Shown here: positions 1-10,085 of the stretch, one piece after another
How the letters are laid out: each line of letters starts with the position of its first letter
Position numbering within the stretch: position 1 is the stretch's first letter
Origin: Rhodanobacter sp. PCA2
Lineage (GTDB): Bacteria > Pseudomonadota > Gammaproteobacteria > Xanthomonadales > Rhodanobacteraceae
Length of the DNA: 64,000 nucleotides
Assembly: GCF_013620825.1 (NCBI RefSeq)
Contig: NZ_NJIC01000049.1
Span: forward strand, 51,060-115,059
Direction of reading: 5' to 3'
Program-made: the position numbers and the translations under genes
The notes under the pieces: model-generated
Seen by the model: only the letters and a program-made list of their open reading frames with translations
The model's database searches: none
Told to the model about the DNA's origin: nothing

Positions 1-82
<82 letters not shown>

Positions 83-148
83 AGGCCCCACGCTCGCCCT
101 GCTCCCACATCGAGGCGCGCTTCGATGCACATCGCCGCAAGCCCCGAC

Positions 149-203
149 CCCTCACCTCAATCCTCTCCCCGCAGGGGAGAGGAGGCGAACGCAACCAGCG
201 AGG
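149..203. repeat. Dispersed CCTCTCCCC/GGGGAGAGG hairpin repeat, copy 1
   Basis: An inverted repeat CCTCTCCCC (162-170) and GGGGAGAGG (174-182) has a 3-base loop and is followed by AGGCGAACGCAAC. A nearly identical 54-base copy lies at 31886-31941, and a related hairpin at 31790-31812. The copy ends just before the leuD ribosome binding site. Confidence 0.8.
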
Positions 204-213
204 AGCTTCATTA

Positions 214-798
214 ATGCAGCCCGTCACCCGCATCCACTCGCGCACCGCCGTGCTGCCGGACGAGAACATCGATACCGACCGCATCATCCCCGCGCGCTTC
301 CTCACCACCACCACGCGCGCAGGCCTGGGCAAGCTCTGCTTCAACGACAGGCGCTACCTGCCCGACGGCAGCGACAACCCGGCCTTCCCGCTGAACAAGC
401 CGGAGGCGAAGGGCTGCGCCATTGTCGTGGCCGGCCGCAACTTCGGCTGCGGCTCCTCGCGCGAGCACGCGCCGTGGGCGCTGCTGGACTACGGCATCCA
501 CGCGGTGCTGTGCAGCGAGATCGCGGACATCTTCCGCAACAACTCGCTGAAGAACGGCCTGCTGGCGATCGTTATCTCCCCCGCCGAGCATCGCTGGCTG
601 CTGGCGAACCCGGGCGTCGAGCTGACCATCGACGTGCAGGGCCAGTACATCGCGCTGCCCGACGGCGGCCGCATCGGCTTCGAGCTGGAGCCGTTCGCAC
701 GCCACTGCCTGTTGAACGGCGTCGACCAGCTCGGCTACCTGCTGCAGCACGCGGATGCGATTGAAGCGTTCGAATCACGCGTCGGGAAGGCGGCATGA
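214..798 (+). CDS. leuD: 3-isopropylmalate dehydratase small subunit
   Basis: LeuD is the swivel-domain subunit of isopropylmalate isomerase, which converts 2- to 3-isopropylmalate in leucine synthesis together with the Fe-S subunit LeuC. The 194-residue product has the family signatures: an N-terminal DENIDTDRIIPARFL stretch and the FGCGSSREHAPWAL motif near residues 75-90. Length is normal for bacterial LeuD. The ATG at 214 is preceded by AGGAG at 201-205 with 8-base spacing. leuC is not in the window; the contig ends upstream. leuB follows after a repeat-containing gap, so leuCDB expression was probably joint. Confidence 0.96.
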   Translation: MQPVTRIHSRTAVLPDENIDTDRIIPARFLTTTTRAGLGKLCFNDRRYLPDGSDNPAFPLNKPEAKGCAIVVAGRNFGCGSSREHAPWALLDYGIHAVLCSEIADIFRNNSLKNGLLAIVISPAEHRWLLANPGVELTIDVQGQYIALPDGGRIGFELEPFARHCLLNGVDQLGYLLQHADAIEAFESRVGKAA

Positions 799-828
799 AA
801 CGCACGACGCACCCCGCGCTACCGCACC

Positions 829-908
829 GTCACCCCGGCGAAAGCCGGGGTCCAGTGACTTGCGCATCACCTGCAACAGCGCTGGTTTCCGGCCTCCGCC
901 GGCATGAC
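829..908. repeat. GTCAT-type REP pair between leuD and leuB
   Basis: Two facing hairpin units: GTCACCCCGGCGAAAGCCGG and onward to GTCCAGTG (829-857), and CTGGTTTCCGG..CCGGCATGAC (882-908) in the opposite orientation. This is the BIME-like head-to-head arrangement of the family also found at 3721, 29672, 34028 and 50864. Confidence 0.8.
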
Positions 909-940
909 GGCGACACCACCACCCACGAGGACACGCACGC

Positions 941-2038
941 ATGAAGGCACGCATCGTCACCCTGCCCGGCGACGGCGTCGGCACCGAAGTCACCGCCGCG
1001 GCGGTGACCGTGCTGCGGGCGGTAGCCACGCATTACGGGCACGAGTTCACGTTCGACGAACAGCTGATCGGCGGCGCCGCGATCGACGCCAGCGGCGAGC
1101 CGCTGCCCGCCGCGACGCTGGCTGCGTGCCAGGCCGCCGACGCGGTGCTGCTGGGCGCGGTGGGCGGCCCGAAGTGGTCCGACCCGAACGCGAAGGTACG
1201 CCCCGAGCAGGGTCTGCTCGCCCTGCGCGCCGGCCTGGGCGTGTACGCCAACCTGCGCCCGCTCGCCGTGCATCCCGCGCTGGCCGAGCTGTCGCCGCTG
1301 AAGAACGGGAAGCTGAAGGACGTCGACGTGCTGTTCGTGCGCGAACTGACCGGCGGCGCCTACTTCGGCGCGAAGACCAGGGGCGCCGACTACGCCACCG
1401 ACGAATGCAGGTACACCGAGGCCGAGATCGAGCGCGTCGCCCGGCGCGCCTTCGAACTGGCCCGCGCGCGCCGCAGGCACGTCACCTCGGTGGACAAGGC
1501 CAACGTGCTGGAGACCTCGCGGCTGTGGCGCGGCACCGTCACGCGCATCGCCGCCGACTACCCCGACGTCGCGCTGGAGCACCAGCTGGTCGATTCGATG
1601 GCGATGCTGCTGCTGACCCGCCCGGGCAGCTACGACGTGGTGGTCACCGAAAACCTGTTCGGCGACATCCTCACCGACGAAGCCGCCGCGCTGGCCGGCT
1701 CGCTGGGCCTGCTGCCCTCCGCCTCGCTGGGCGATGGCCGCAACGGCCTGTACGAACCGATCCACGGCTCCGCCCCCGACATCGCGGGCAAGGGCGTGGC
1801 GAACCCGGTCGGCACCATCCTTTCCACCGCGCTGCTGCTGCGCCACTCGCTGCAGCTGGAGGCCGAGGCGGCGGCGGTGGAAGCGGCGGTGGACCACGTG
1901 CTGCAGCACGGCCCGCGCAGCCGCGACATCGGCGGCGGCGCGGGCACCGCCGAGGTGCGCGACGCCGTGTTGGCCGCGCTGTCCGAGCACGTCACCGCCC
2001 ACCGCGGCGATGCCGCAGGAGCACGCGCATGCGGCTGA
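941..2038 (+). CDS. leuB: 3-isopropylmalate dehydrogenase
   Basis: LeuB oxidises and decarboxylates 3-isopropylmalate to 2-ketoisocaproate using NAD+, the third step of leucine synthesis. The 365-residue product is full length. It shows the start [10 protein letters not shown], the substrate-binding [14 protein letters not shown] segment near residues 135-150, the catalytic [14 protein letters not shown] block, the metal-binding [20 protein letters not shown] stretch and the cofactor segment [24 protein letters not shown] ribosome site stands just before the ATG. The last 20 residues are an Ala/Gly/Arg-rich tail. leuA is not present here. Confidence 0.97.
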   Translation: MKARIVTLPGDGVGTEVTAAAVTVLRAVATHYGHEFTFDEQLIGGAAIDASGEPLPAATLAACQAADAVLLGAVGGPKWSDPNAKVRPEQGLLALRAGLGVYANLRPLAVHPALAELSPLKNGKLKDVDVLFVRELTGGAYFGAKTRGADYATDECRYTEAEIERVARRAFELARARRRHVTSVDKANVLETSRLWRGTVTRIAADYPDVALEHQLVDSMAMLLLTRPGSYDVVVTENLFGDILTDEAAALAGSLGLLPSASLGDGRNGLYEPIHGSAPDIAGKGVANPVGTILSTALLLRHSLQLEAEAAAVEAAVDHVLQHGPRSRDIGGGAGTAEVRDAVLAALSEHVTAHRGDAAGARACG

Positions 2039-2258
2039 ATCCACACCACCGTTTCCACGGCGCGGCCGTCCGCGGCCCCGCCATGCCTGCCCTCCCCTGC
2101 GCGCCGCGCGCGGCGCCCTCGGCGACGAATGCCGACTCCCCGGCCAAGTTCCGTCGCCGCCCCCTGCATGGCGCCGCGACGCGCGCAGGGGAGGCAACCT
2201 GCTTCCGCACCGCCTCACCCAAACACGCACACGTCAACGTCAACGAAGGAGTCACCGC

Positions 2259-3278
2259 ATGAGCAGCAACACCACCAACGACACGCTGGCCAAGGCCCGC
2301 ATCGCCGTTCTTGGCTACGGCAGCCAGGGCCGCGCCCACGCACTCAACCTGCGCGATTCCGGCCTCGACGTCGTGGTCGGCCTGCGCAAGGGCGGCCCCT
2401 CGTGGGAGAAGGCGCGCGCCGAAGGCTTCAACGTCGCCGAGCCCGGCGAGGCGGTGAAGGGCGCCGACCTGGTCGCCGTGCTCACCCCCGACATGGTGCA
2501 GGCCAGGCTGTACAAGGAAGCGATCGAGCCGAACATCAAGCCCGGCGCCGCGCTGCTGTTCGCGCACGGCTTCAACGTGCACTTCAAGCAGATCGATCCG
2601 CGCAAGGACATCGACGTGATCCTGGTGGCGCCGAAGGGCCCCGGCGCGCTGGTGCGCACCGAATACGAGCGCGGCCGCGGCGTGCCCAGCATCTGGGCGG
2701 TGTACCAGGACGTGTCCGGCCAGGCCGAGGCCAAGGCGCACGCCTATGCCGACGGCATCGGCGGCGGCCGCGCGATGCTGATCAAGACCGACTTCAAGGA
2801 AGAGACCGAGACCGACCTGTTCGGCGAGCAGGCCGTGCTGTGCGGCGGCGCCAGCTCGCTGGTGCAGGCCGGCTTCGAGACCCTGGTGGAAGCCGGCTAC
2901 CAGCCGGAGATCGCCTACTACGAAGTGCTGCACGAGCTGAAGCTGATCGTCGACCTGTTCTACGAAGGCGGCATCACCCGCATGCTGGAGTTCGTCTCCG
3001 AGACCGCGCAGTACGGCGACTACGTCAGCGGCCCGCGCGTGATCGACGCCGGCGTGAAGGAGCGCATGCAGGGCGTGCTGAAGGACATCCAGGACGGCAC
3101 CTTCGCGCGCAACTGGATCGCCGAGTACAACGCCGGCCTGCCGAACTACAAGAAGTACAAGCAGGCCGACCTGGACCACCCGGTCGAGCAGGTGGGCAAG
3201 AAGCTGCGCGCCCGCATGCCGTGGCTGCAGCCCGACGCCGCCAAGCCGGGCAGCGCACCGCTGAAGAAGGCGGGTTGA
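2259..3278 (+). CDS. ilvC: Ketol-acid reductoisomerase
   Basis: IlvC isomerises and reduces 2-acetolactate (or 2-aceto-2-hydroxybutyrate) to the dihydroxy acid with NADPH and Mg2+, in the shared isoleucine/valine pathway. The 339-residue length fits the short class I form. Visible features are the Rossmann motif [17 protein letters not shown] near residues 19-35, the [11 protein letters not shown] segment, and the knotted C-terminal domain with [12 protein letters not shown] and [14 protein letters not shown] metal/substrate motifs. The ATG at 2259 follows a clear GAAGGAG (2244-2250). A hairpin terminator follows 9 bases after the stop. Confidence 0.97.
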   Translation: MSSNTTNDTLAKARIAVLGYGSQGRAHALNLRDSGLDVVVGLRKGGPSWEKARAEGFNVAEPGEAVKGADLVAVLTPDMVQARLYKEAIEPNIKPGAALLFAHGFNVHFKQIDPRKDIDVILVAPKGPGALVRTEYERGRGVPSIWAVYQDVSGQAEAKAHAYADGIGGGRAMLIKTDFKEETETDLFGEQAVLCGGASSLVQAGFETLVEAGYQPEIAYYEVLHELKLIVDLFYEGGITRMLEFVSETAQYGDYVSGPRVIDAGVKERMQGVLKDIQDGTFARNWIAEYNAGLPNYKKYKQADLDHPVEQVGKKLRARMPWLQPDAAKPGSAPLKKAG

Positions 3279-3287
3279 CGCAACACC

Positions 3288-3314
3288 GGGCCGCGCGCGG
3301 TGCGCGGCCCGTTT
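3288..3314 (+). terminator. Hairpin terminator after ilvC
   Basis: A perfect 9-bp stem GGGCCGCGC (3288-3296) / GCGCGGCCC (3302-3310) with loop GCGGT, followed by GTTTTCC. It is a plausible rho-independent terminator or attenuator and implies reduced read-through from ilvC into the VOC and ilvG genes. Confidence 0.7.
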
Positions 3315-3346
3315 TCCACGCACGCACGAACACATCGAGGTATGCC

Positions 3347-3688
3347 ATGAAACGCTTCCACATTGCCCTGGCCGTCGCCGACCTGGACGCCTCCATCGCC
3401 GACTACAGCAAGCGCCTGGGCCAGCCGCCGCAGGCCCTGGTGTACGGCATCTACGCGATGTGGCGCACCGACACCCTCAATTTCTCGATCCGCCAGCAGC
3501 CCGAGAAGGCCGGCCAGATCTGCCAGCTCGGCTTCGAGGACGACGACGCCCAGGGTTTCACCAGCGCCACCGACGTGAACGGCATTGCATGGGAGCGCTT
3601 CTCCACGCTGGAGCAGGACCTGCAGATCATCGCCACGTTCGGCGTGCCGGTGCACCCCGCCGTCGAACGCGACCTGATCCGCAACTGA
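3347..3688 (+). CDS. Small VOC (glyoxalase/bleomycin-resistance fold) protein
   Basis: The 113-residue protein begins MKRFHIALAVADLDASIADY, a typical first beta-alpha unit of the vicinal oxygen chelate superfamily. It ends DLQIIATFGVPVHPAVERDL. Such proteins bind a metal or small ligand; the substrate cannot be read from sequence. It sits between ilvC and ilvG in the same direction, separated from ilvC by a terminator hairpin and from ilvG by a REP-type repeat. Only one VOC half is seen, so it probably dimerises. A link to branched-chain metabolism is suggested by position only. Confidence 0.85.
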   Translation: MKRFHIALAVADLDASIADYSKRLGQPPQALVYGIYAMWRTDTLNFSIRQQPEKAGQICQLGFEDDDAQGFTSATDVNGIAWERFSTLEQDLQIIATFGVPVHPAVERDLIRN

Positions 3689-3720
3689 CGGGCGCGCGGC
3701 CGTCATCCGGCCACACGCCC

Positions 3721-3749
3721 GTCATCCCGGCGCAGGCCGGGATCCAGTG
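3721..3749. repeat. GTCAT-type REP, single unit
   Basis: GTCATCCCGGCG followed by a matching arm and GATCCAGTG. It is one half-unit of the GTCAT..CCAGTG family, 33 bases after the VOC stop and about 100 bases before ilvG. Confidence 0.75.
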
Positions 3750-3852
3750 CCCCGAAACGTCCGGGCGCCAAGCCACCGAATGCCCCCCGGGGCAAGCGAC
3801 GACAAGCATCGCCAGGCAATACCGACACCCCATCCGCCACCAGGAAACCATC

Positions 3853-5721
3853 GTGACCACCACCATGCAGACCGCCCTCGCGGCTCCCGTCCCCGACCGA
3901 CACCCGCTTGCCGGCCGCGCCATGACCGGCGCGGAGGCGATCGTGCAGGTACTGGCGGATGAAGGCGCGGGCGTACTGTTCGGCTATTCCGGCGGCGCCA
4001 TCCTGCCGGTGTACGACGCGGTGTTCCGCTACAACGCCGAGCATGCCGGCACCGACGGCCGCGAGCCGATGCCGTTGATCGTGCCGGCCAACGAGCAGGG
4101 CGCGGGCTTCATGGCGGCCGGCTATGCGCGCGCCTCCGGCAAGGTCGGCGTGGCCATCGTCACCTCCGGCCCCGGTGCCACCAACACGGTGACGCCGGTG
4201 CGCGACGCGATGGCCGATTCCACGCCCATGCTGGTGCTGTGCGGCCAGGTCGCCACGCCCGCGCTGGGCACCGACGCGTTCCAGGAAGCGCCGGTGAGCA
4301 ACATCATGGGCGCCTGCGCCAAGCACGTATTCCTGGTCACCGACCCCGCGACGCTGGAAGCCACGCTGCGCACCGCGTTCGAGATCGCGCGCAGCGGCCG
4401 CCCCGGCCCGGTGGTGGTGGACGTGCCGAAGGACGTGCAGAACGCCGAACTGCAATTCGACGGCGCCAGCCGCCTGCCCATCCCCGGCTACCGCGCGCGC
4501 CTGCGCACCGTGGAAAGCGCGCGGCTGGACGACGCCGCCTGCGCCGCCTTCTTCGACGCGCTGATGCAGGCGAAGCGCCCGCTGGTCTACGCCGGCGGCG
4601 GCGTGATCGCGGCGGATGCGGCGGCTGCGTTGCGCGAGTTCGCCGATGCGTTCGGCATCCCGGTCACCACCACGCTGATGGGCCTCGGCGCGGTCGACAG
4701 CACGGCGCCGCTGGCGCTGCACATGCTGGGCATGCACGGCACCGCCTTCGCGAACTACGCGGTGGAGGACTGCGACTTCGTGTTCGCGCTGGGCGCGCGC
4801 TTCGACGACCGCGTGGCCGGCGTGCCCGCGAAGTTCGCGCCGCGCGCGAAGTTCATCGCGCAGATCGACATCGATCCCGCCGAGATCGGCAAGGTGAAGA
4901 CGGTGCACTGGCACCACATGGGCCAGCTGGTTCCCGCGCTGGAACGCCTCACCGCCTACGGCCGCGCGCACGGCTTCCACCCGCAGCTCGCCGACTGGCA
5001 CGCCCACGTCGCCGCGCTGAAGCGCACGCACGCGATGAACTACGACCGCGACAGCGCGCTGATCCAGCCGTACGCGGTGATCGAGGCGATCAACCGACAC
5101 ACGCAGGGCCGCGCCATCGTCAGCACCGGCGTGGGCCAGCACCAGATGTGGGCCGCGCAGTACTTCGACTTCCGCGAACCGCGCCACTGGCTCACCTCCG
5201 GCTCGATGGGCACGATGGGCTTCGGCCTGCCCGCGGCGATCGGCGCGCAGTTCGCGCGGCCGGACGCGCTGGTGATCGACATCGACGGCGACGCCAGCAT
5301 CCGCATGAACCTGGGCGAGATGGAAACCGTCACCACCTACGACCTGCCGGTGAAGGTGGTGGTGCTGAACAACAGCGGCGACGGCATGGTGCGGCAGTGG
5401 CAGAAGCTGTTCTTCAAGAGCCGCTTCTCCGGCTCCGACAAGAGCCTGCACAAGAAAGACTTCGTGCTCGCCGCACAGGCCGACGGCTTCGAATGGGCGC
5501 GCCGGCTGGACGACAAGGCCGCGCTGGAATCCACCATCGCCGACTTCCTCGCGTTCGACGGCCCCGCCTTCCTCGAAGTCGTGATCGATCCGGACGCGGG
5601 CGTGTACCCGATGGTGGGACCCGGCGCGACCTATGCGCAGATGATCACCGGCGACTTCATCGCGTCGCGCGGCAACGCGCCGACCGAGCCGGGCGAGGTT
5701 CCGTCCACGGCCATGTTCTGA
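3853..5721 (+). CDS. ilvG: Acetolactate synthase large (catalytic) subunit
   Basis: The thiamine-diphosphate enzyme that condenses two pyruvates, or pyruvate with 2-ketobutyrate, at the entry to valine and isoleucine synthesis. The product has about 622 residues. The N-terminal TPP-pyrimidine domain carries FGYSGGAILPVYD and the catalytic Glu in ANEQGAGFMAAGYARASG. A central FAD-type domain follows, and the C-terminal domain has the TPP-binding DIDGDASIRMN..NN signature. The GTG at 3853 is preferred because AGGAA (3842-3846) lies 6 bases upstream; an in-frame ATG at 3865 is the alternative. The regulatory subunit ilvM follows after a 160-base gap holding a repeat. Confidence 0.95.
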   Translation: MTTTMQTALAAPVPDRHPLAGRAMTGAEAIVQVLADEGAGVLFGYSGGAILPVYDAVFRYNAEHAGTDGREPMPLIVPANEQGAGFMAAGYARASGKVGVAIVTSGPGATNTVTPVRDAMADSTPMLVLCGQVATPALGTDAFQEAPVSNIMGACAKHVFLVTDPATLEATLRTAFEIARSGRPGPVVVDVPKDVQNAELQFDGASRLPIPGYRARLRTVESARLDDAACAAFFDALMQAKRPLVYAGGGVIAADAAAALREFADAFGIPVTTTLMGLGAVDSTAPLALHMLGMHGTAFANYAVEDCDFVFALGARFDDRVAGVPAKFAPRAKFIAQIDIDPAEIGKVKTVHWHHMGQLVPALERLTAYGRAHGFHPQLADWHAHVAALKRTHAMNYDRDSALIQPYAVIEAINRHTQGRAIVSTGVGQHQMWAAQYFDFREPRHWLTSGSMGTMGFGLPAAIGAQFARPDALVIDIDGDASIRMNLGEMETVTTYDLPVKVVVLNNSGDGMVRQWQKLFFKSRFSGSDKSLHKKDFVLAAQADGFEWARRLDDKAALESTIADFLAFDGPAFLEVVIDPDAGVYPMVGPGATYAQMITGDFIASRGNAPTEPGEVPSTAMF

Positions 5722-5751
5722 AGCACTACTTGTCGTCTGTAACACCGTTCG

Positions 5752-5850
5752 CGTTGAGCGTAGCCCGCGCAGCGGGCGTAGTCGAAACGCCCCTCGTGCA
5801 TGTCCTTCGACTTCGGCCCTGCGGGCCTGCGCTCAGGACGAACGGTTGGT
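5752..5850. repeat. TCGACTTCGG..CTCAGGACGAACGG-type dispersed repeat
   Basis: The stretch between ilvG and ilvM contains a GCCCGC-GCA-GCGGGC hairpin, then GTAGTCGAAACGCCC. The second half is TTCGACTTCGGCCC with a GGCCCTGCGGGCC hairpin and CTCAGGACGAACGG. This has the look of a common intergenic repeat of xanthomonads and pseudomonads. It differs in sequence from the GTCAT family elsewhere in the window. Confidence 0.65.
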
Positions 5851-5881
5851 TGAACCCATTGAAGGTTTGCGGAGCCATGCC

Positions 5882-6163
5882 ATGAAACACACGCTGTCCA
5901 TCCTGCTGCAGAACGAATCCGGCGCGCTGGTGCGGGTGGCGGGGCTGTTCGCCGCGCGCCACGTCAACATCGACGCGCTCACCGTGGCCGCCACGCACGA
6001 CCCGGCGGTGTCGCAGCTCACCCTGGTGCTGCATGGCGACGAAAGCACGCTGCAGCAGATCCTGCGCCAGGTGCGCAAGCTGGTGGACGTGCTGGACGCC
6101 AGCAGCCTGTCGCTGGTGGGCGGCCGCGACGGCGGCACGTTCGCCGCCGCCACCCTGGCATGA
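5882..6163 (+). CDS. ilvM: Acetolactate synthase small (regulatory) subunit
   Basis: A 93-residue single ACT-domain protein beginning MKHTLSILLQNESGALVRVAGLF. This matches the first ACT domain of IlvH/IlvN regulatory subunits, while its length is that of the short IlvM type. It should bind the ilvG product and give valine feedback control. The ATG at 5882 has GGAG (5871-5874) 7 bases upstream. A longer TTG-initiated reading frame from 5846 lies in repeat DNA and is rejected. Its stop overlaps the ilvA start (ATGA), indicating translational coupling. Confidence 0.93.
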   Translation: MKHTLSILLQNESGALVRVAGLFAARHVNIDALTVAATHDPAVSQLTLVLHGDESTLQQILRQVRKLVDVLDASSLSLVGGRDGGTFAAATLA

Positions 6164-7728
6164 ACGCCAGGCTGGCCGAACGGGACGAAGCGGACGCCGC
6201 GCCGTCCGACCTGGACCTGCTGCGCCGCACGCTGACCGCGCGCGTGTACGAGGTGGCGCGCGAGACGCCGCTGGAACCGGCCGAGCTGCTGTCCGAGCGC
6301 ATCGGCAACCGCGTGCTGCTGAAGCGCGAGGACCTGCAGCCGGTGTTCTCGTTCAAGCTGCGCGGCGCCTACAACCGCATGGCCGCGTTGAGCGCGGCCG
6401 AGCGGGCGAACGGCGTGATCGCCGCCTCGGCGGGCAACCACGCGCAGGGCGTGGCGCTGGCCGCGGCGAAGCTCGGCATCCGCGCGGTGATCGTGATGCC
6501 GGTGACCGCACCGCAGGTGAAGGTGGACGCGGTGCGCCGCTTCGGCGGCGAGTTCGTGGAGGTGTTGCTGGCCGGCGACTCCTACAGCGATGCGCAGGCC
6601 GCCGCCGCGCGCATCGAGGCCGAACGCGGCCTGGTGTTCGTGCATCCCTTCGACGACCCCGACGTGATCGCCGGCCAGGCCACGGTCGGCATGGAACTGC
6701 TGCGCCAGCTGCCGGCTTCGCCCGACGCGGTGTTCGTGCCGGTGGGCGGCGGCGGCCTGATCGCGGGCGTGGCGAGCTACATCAAGACGCTGTCGCCGCG
6801 CACGAAGGTGATCGGCGTGCAGGCGGACGACTCCGACGCGATGGCGCGCTCGCTGGAAGCGGGCGAGCGCGTGGTGCTGCCCGAGGTGGGCCTGTTCGCC
6901 GACGGCACCGCGGTGAAGCAGGTGGGCGCGCTCACCTACGCGCTGTGCCTGCGCCACGTGGACGGCATGCTGCGCGTCGACGGCGACGCGCTGTGCGCGG
7001 CGATCCGCGACATCTACCAGGAAACCCGCAGCGTGCCCGAGCCGTCCGGCGCGCTGGCGCTGGCGGGGCTGAAGCAGTACGTCGCCACGCACAAGCTGCA
7101 GGGCGCGACGCTCGCCGCGATCGTCTCCGGCGCGAACATGAACTTCGAGCGCCTGCGCTTCGTGGCCGAGCGCGCCGAGGCCGGCGAGCAGCGCGAGGCG
7201 CTGTTCGCGGTGACCATTCCCGAGGAGCGCGGCAGCTTCCGCCGCTTCTGCGCCGCGCTGGGCCGGCACAGCATCACCGAGTTCAACTACCGCATCGGCG
7301 ACGCGCGCCAGGCGCACATCTTCGTCGGCGTGCAGACCGCCAGCCGCGACGAGCGCACGGCGCTGGCCGACATGTTCCGCGCGCAGGGCTTCGCCGTGCT
7401 CGACCTGGGCGACGACGAACTGTCCAAGCTGCACCTGCGCCACATGGTGGGCGGCCGCTCGCCGCTGGCCCGCGACGAGCGGCTGTACCGCTTCGACTTC
7501 CCCGAGCGCCCCGGCGCGCTGCCCGACTTCCTCGCCCGCCTGCATCCGGACTGGAACATCAGCCTGTTCCACTACCGCAACCACGGCGCCGACCACGGCC
7601 GCATCCTGGTCGGCATCCAGGCGCCGGCCGAGGAACAGCCCGCGCTGCGCAGCTTCCTCGAGACGCTGGGCTACCCGCATTGCGACGAGAGCGACAACGC
7701 GGCCTACCGCCTGCTGCTGCGCTCCTGA
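6160..7728 (+). CDS. ilvA: Threonine ammonia-lyase, biosynthetic
   Basis: PLP-dependent deamination of threonine to 2-ketobutyrate, the committed step to isoleucine. The 522 residues match the long biosynthetic form. The fold-type II catalytic domain has the PLP lysine K66 in [18 protein letters not shown], and the phosphate-binding [11 protein letters not shown] loop. It is followed by two ACT-like regulatory repeats (about 335-420 and 430-520), each with a [11 protein letters not shown]-like start. The start overlaps the ilvM stop by 4 bases. Isoleucine feedback inhibition is expected from the C-terminal domains. Confidence 0.96.
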   Translation: MNARLAERDEADAAPSDLDLLRRTLTARVYEVARETPLEPAELLSERIGNRVLLKREDLQPVFSFKLRGAYNRMAALSAAERANGVIAASAGNHAQGVALAAAKLGIRAVIVMPVTAPQVKVDAVRRFGGEFVEVLLAGDSYSDAQAAAARIEAERGLVFVHPFDDPDVIAGQATVGMELLRQLPASPDAVFVPVGGGGLIAGVASYIKTLSPRTKVIGVQADDSDAMARSLEAGERVVLPEVGLFADGTAVKQVGALTYALCLRHVDGMLRVDGDALCAAIRDIYQETRSVPEPSGALALAGLKQYVATHKLQGATLAAIVSGANMNFERLRFVAERAEAGEQREALFAVTIPEERGSFRRFCAALGRHSITEFNYRIGDARQAHIFVGVQTASRDERTALADMFRAQGFAVLDLGDDELSKLHLRHMVGGRSPLARDERLYRFDFPERPGALPDFLARLHPDWNISLFHYRNHGADHGRILVGIQAPAEEQPALRSFLETLGYPHCDESDNAAYRLLLRS

Positions 7729-7768
7729 CAAACCCCACATCCACACCGACACCCGGAGTCCGAACCCC

Positions 7769-9646
7769 ATGCCCGCCTACCGTTCCCGCACCAGCACCCA
7801 CGGCCGCAACATGGCCGGTGCCCGCAGCCTGTGGCGCGCCACCGGCATGAAGGACGGCGACTTCGGCAAGCCCATCATCGCGATCGCGAACAGCTTCACC
7901 CAGTTCGTGCCGGGCCACGTGCACCTGCGCGACCTCGGCAAGCTGGTGGCGGAGGAGATCGAGGCCGCCGGCGGCGTGGCGAAGGAGTTCAACACCATCG
8001 CGGTGGACGACGGCATCGCCATGGGCCACGGCGGCATGCTGTATTCGCTGCCCTCGCGCGAACTGATCGCCGACAGCGTGGAGTACATGGCCAACGCGCA
8101 TTGCGCCGACGCGCTGGTGTGCATCTCCAACTGCGACAAGATCACCCCCGGCATGCTGATGGCCGCGATGCGGCTGAACATCCCCGCCATCTTCGTCTCC
8201 GGCGGCCCGATGGAATCCGGCAAGGCGATGATGAAGGGCGTGCCGCGCAAGTTCGACCTGATCGACGCCATGGTGACGGCCGCCGACGACAGCTACACCG
8301 ACGCCGAGGTGGCCACGGTGGAACGCTCGGCCTGCCCCACCTGCGGCTCCTGCTCGGGCATGTTCACCGCGAACTCGATGAACTGCCTCACCGAGGCGCT
8401 GGGCCTGGCGCTGCCCGGCAACGGTTCGGTGCTCGCCACGCATGCCGACCGCGAGCAGCTGTTCCGCCGCGCCGGCCGCGGCATCGTGGACCTCGCCCGC
8501 CGCTGGTACGAGCGCGAGGACGCCAGCGCGCTGCCGCGCGGCATCGCCAACCGCGCCGCGTTCGAGAACGCGATGAGCCTGGACATCGCCATGGGCGGCT
8601 CCACCAACACCGTGCTGCACCTGCTGGCCGCGGCGCGCGAAGGCGGCGTGGATTTCACCATGGCCGACATCGACCGCCTCTCGCGCCGCGTGCCCTGCCT
8701 GTGCAAGGTGGCGCCCGCGAAGAGCGACGTGCACATGGAAGACGTGCACCGCGCCGGCGGCATCATGGCCATCCTCGGCGAACTGGACCGCGCCGGCCTG
8801 CTCGACGCCTCGCGCCCCACCGTGCACGCGCCCACGCTGGGCGACGCGCTTGCGCGCTGGGACATCCGTCGCAGCAACGACGAGGCGGTGCACACCTTCT
8901 ACCGTGCCGCACCCGGCAACGTGCCTACCCAGGTCGCCTTCAGCCAGTCGGCGCGCTGGGAATCCACCGACACCGACCGCGAGCACGGCGTGATCCGCGC
9001 CGCCAGCACGCCCTTCAGCCACGACGGCGGCCTCGCCGTGCTGTTCGGCAACCTCGCGCCGGAAGGCTGCATCGTGAAGACCGCGGGCGTGGACGATTCC
9101 ATCCTGCGCTTCAACGGCACCGCCAGGGTCTACGAAAGCCAGGAAGCCGCGGTGAGCGGCATCCTCGGCAACAAGGTGAAGGCCGGCGACGTGGTGGTGA
9201 TCCGCTACGAAGGCCCGCGCGGCGGCCCCGGCATGCAGGAAATGCTCTACCCCACCAGCTATCTCAAGTCGAAAGGCCTGGGCAAGGCCTGCGCGCTGAT
9301 CACCGACGGCCGCTTCTCCGGCGGCACCTCGGGCCTGTCCATCGGCCACGTCTCGCCGGAAGCGGCCGAAGGCGGCCTGATCGCCCTGGTCGAGGACGGC
9401 GACCCCATCGTGATCGACATCCCCGAGCGCCGCATCCGGCTCGACCTGTCCGACGACGTGCTCGCCGCCCGCCGCGCCGCCATGCAGGCACGCGGCCGCG
9501 ACGCGTGGAAGCCGCGGGACCGCACGCGCCCGGTTTCCGTCGCGCTGCAGGCCTATGCGGCGCTGACGTCGAACGCGGCGAACGGCGCGGTGCGCGATCT
9601 TGGCCGGCTGCTTGCCGCGCAGCCTGCTGATACGACAAGCCCGTAA
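7769..9646 (+). CDS. ilvD: Dihydroxy-acid dehydratase
   Basis: The Fe-S enzyme that dehydrates 2,3-dihydroxy acids to the keto acids of valine and isoleucine. At 625 residues it is full length. Cluster ligands fit the cysteines in [12 protein letters not shown] and [20 protein letters not shown], and the C-terminal half shows [23 protein letters not shown]. It lies 40 bases after ilvA in the same direction and probably ends the operon, because a 12-bp hairpin follows 40 bases after the stop. Confidence 0.97.
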   Translation: MPAYRSRTSTHGRNMAGARSLWRATGMKDGDFGKPIIAIANSFTQFVPGHVHLRDLGKLVAEEIEAAGGVAKEFNTIAVDDGIAMGHGGMLYSLPSRELIADSVEYMANAHCADALVCISNCDKITPGMLMAAMRLNIPAIFVSGGPMESGKAMMKGVPRKFDLIDAMVTAADDSYTDAEVATVERSACPTCGSCSGMFTANSMNCLTEALGLALPGNGSVLATHADREQLFRRAGRGIVDLARRWYEREDASALPRGIANRAAFENAMSLDIAMGGSTNTVLHLLAAAREGGVDFTMADIDRLSRRVPCLCKVAPAKSDVHMEDVHRAGGIMAILGELDRAGLLDASRPTVHAPTLGDALARWDIRRSNDEAVHTFYRAAPGNVPTQVAFSQSARWESTDTDREHGVIRAASTPFSHDGGLAVLFGNLAPEGCIVKTAGVDDSILRFNGTARVYESQEAAVSGILGNKVKAGDVVVIRYEGPRGGPGMQEMLYPTSYLKSKGLGKACALITDGRFSGGTSGLSIGHVSPEAAEGGLIALVEDGDPIVIDIPERRIRLDLSDDVLAARRAAMQARGRDAWKPRDRTRPVSVALQAYAALTSNAANGAVRDLGRLLAAQPADTTSP

Positions 9647-9686
9647 TTGCCCGGCGCCTCCCGTTCCGAGAGAGGCGCATCGCGTA

Positions 9687-9716
9687 GCGGCGCCGGCGCG
9701 AACACGCCGGCGCCGC
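9687..9716. terminator. Long GC hairpin between convergent ilvD and VOC genes
   Basis: A perfect 12-bp inverted repeat, GCGGCGCCGGCG (9687-9698) and CGCCGGCGCCGC (9705-9716), has loop CGAACA. It abuts the stop codon of the convergent VOC gene. No T-run is present on either side, so it could stall transcription or block 3' exonucleases rather than act as a classical terminator. Confidence 0.6.
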
Positions 9717-10085
9717 TCAGCCCTGCAGTTCCTGCCCGAACATGATGCGGTGGCCGTCGATGGTGCGGATGCCGAACTCGCGCATGCCCCAGGGCTTGTC
9801 CGCCAGCGGCTGGATGAACTCGACGCCCGCCGCCCGGTATTCCGCGTAGAGCGCCGTGGCATCCGACACCGTGATGTAGCCGTACCACGAGTGGTCGCCC
9901 AGCTCGGCCGGCGGCGTGGCGTCCGTGCACTCGCCCAGCATCACGCGGAAGCTGCCCCGCGCCAGGAAGGTCCAGCCCGGCGCCGTGAACTCGACGCCCA
10001 GCCCGAGCGCCGACGTGTAGTAGTCCGTGGACCGCGCCAGGTCCAGCACGGCCAGCACGAATCGCGTCCTGGTGAAATCGGGCAT
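9717..10085 (-). CDS. VOC family protein (glyoxalase fold)
   Basis: The 122-residue protein begins MPDFTRTRFVLAVLDLARSTDYY and has the SALGLGVEF strand, then FRVMLGE, HSWYGYITV and DGHRIMFGQ near the end, the usual spacing of VOC metal-ligand strands. The ligand is unknown. The ATG at 10085 has an AGGAG-like site just upstream on the minus strand, so the longer frame to 10205 is not used. It is convergent with ilvD and divergent from the secreted protein at 10290. Confidence 0.85.
   Translation of the reverse strand: MPDFTRTRFVLAVLDLARSTDYYTSALGLGVEFTAPGWTFLARGSFRVMLGECTDATPPAELGDHSWYGYITVSDATALYAEYRAAGVEFIQPLADKPWGMREFGIRTIDGHRIMFGQELQG

Noticed and set aside
830-2230. 466-codon minus-strand frame opposite leuB
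   Set aside because: High-GC shadow with no recognisable domain; leuB is certain.
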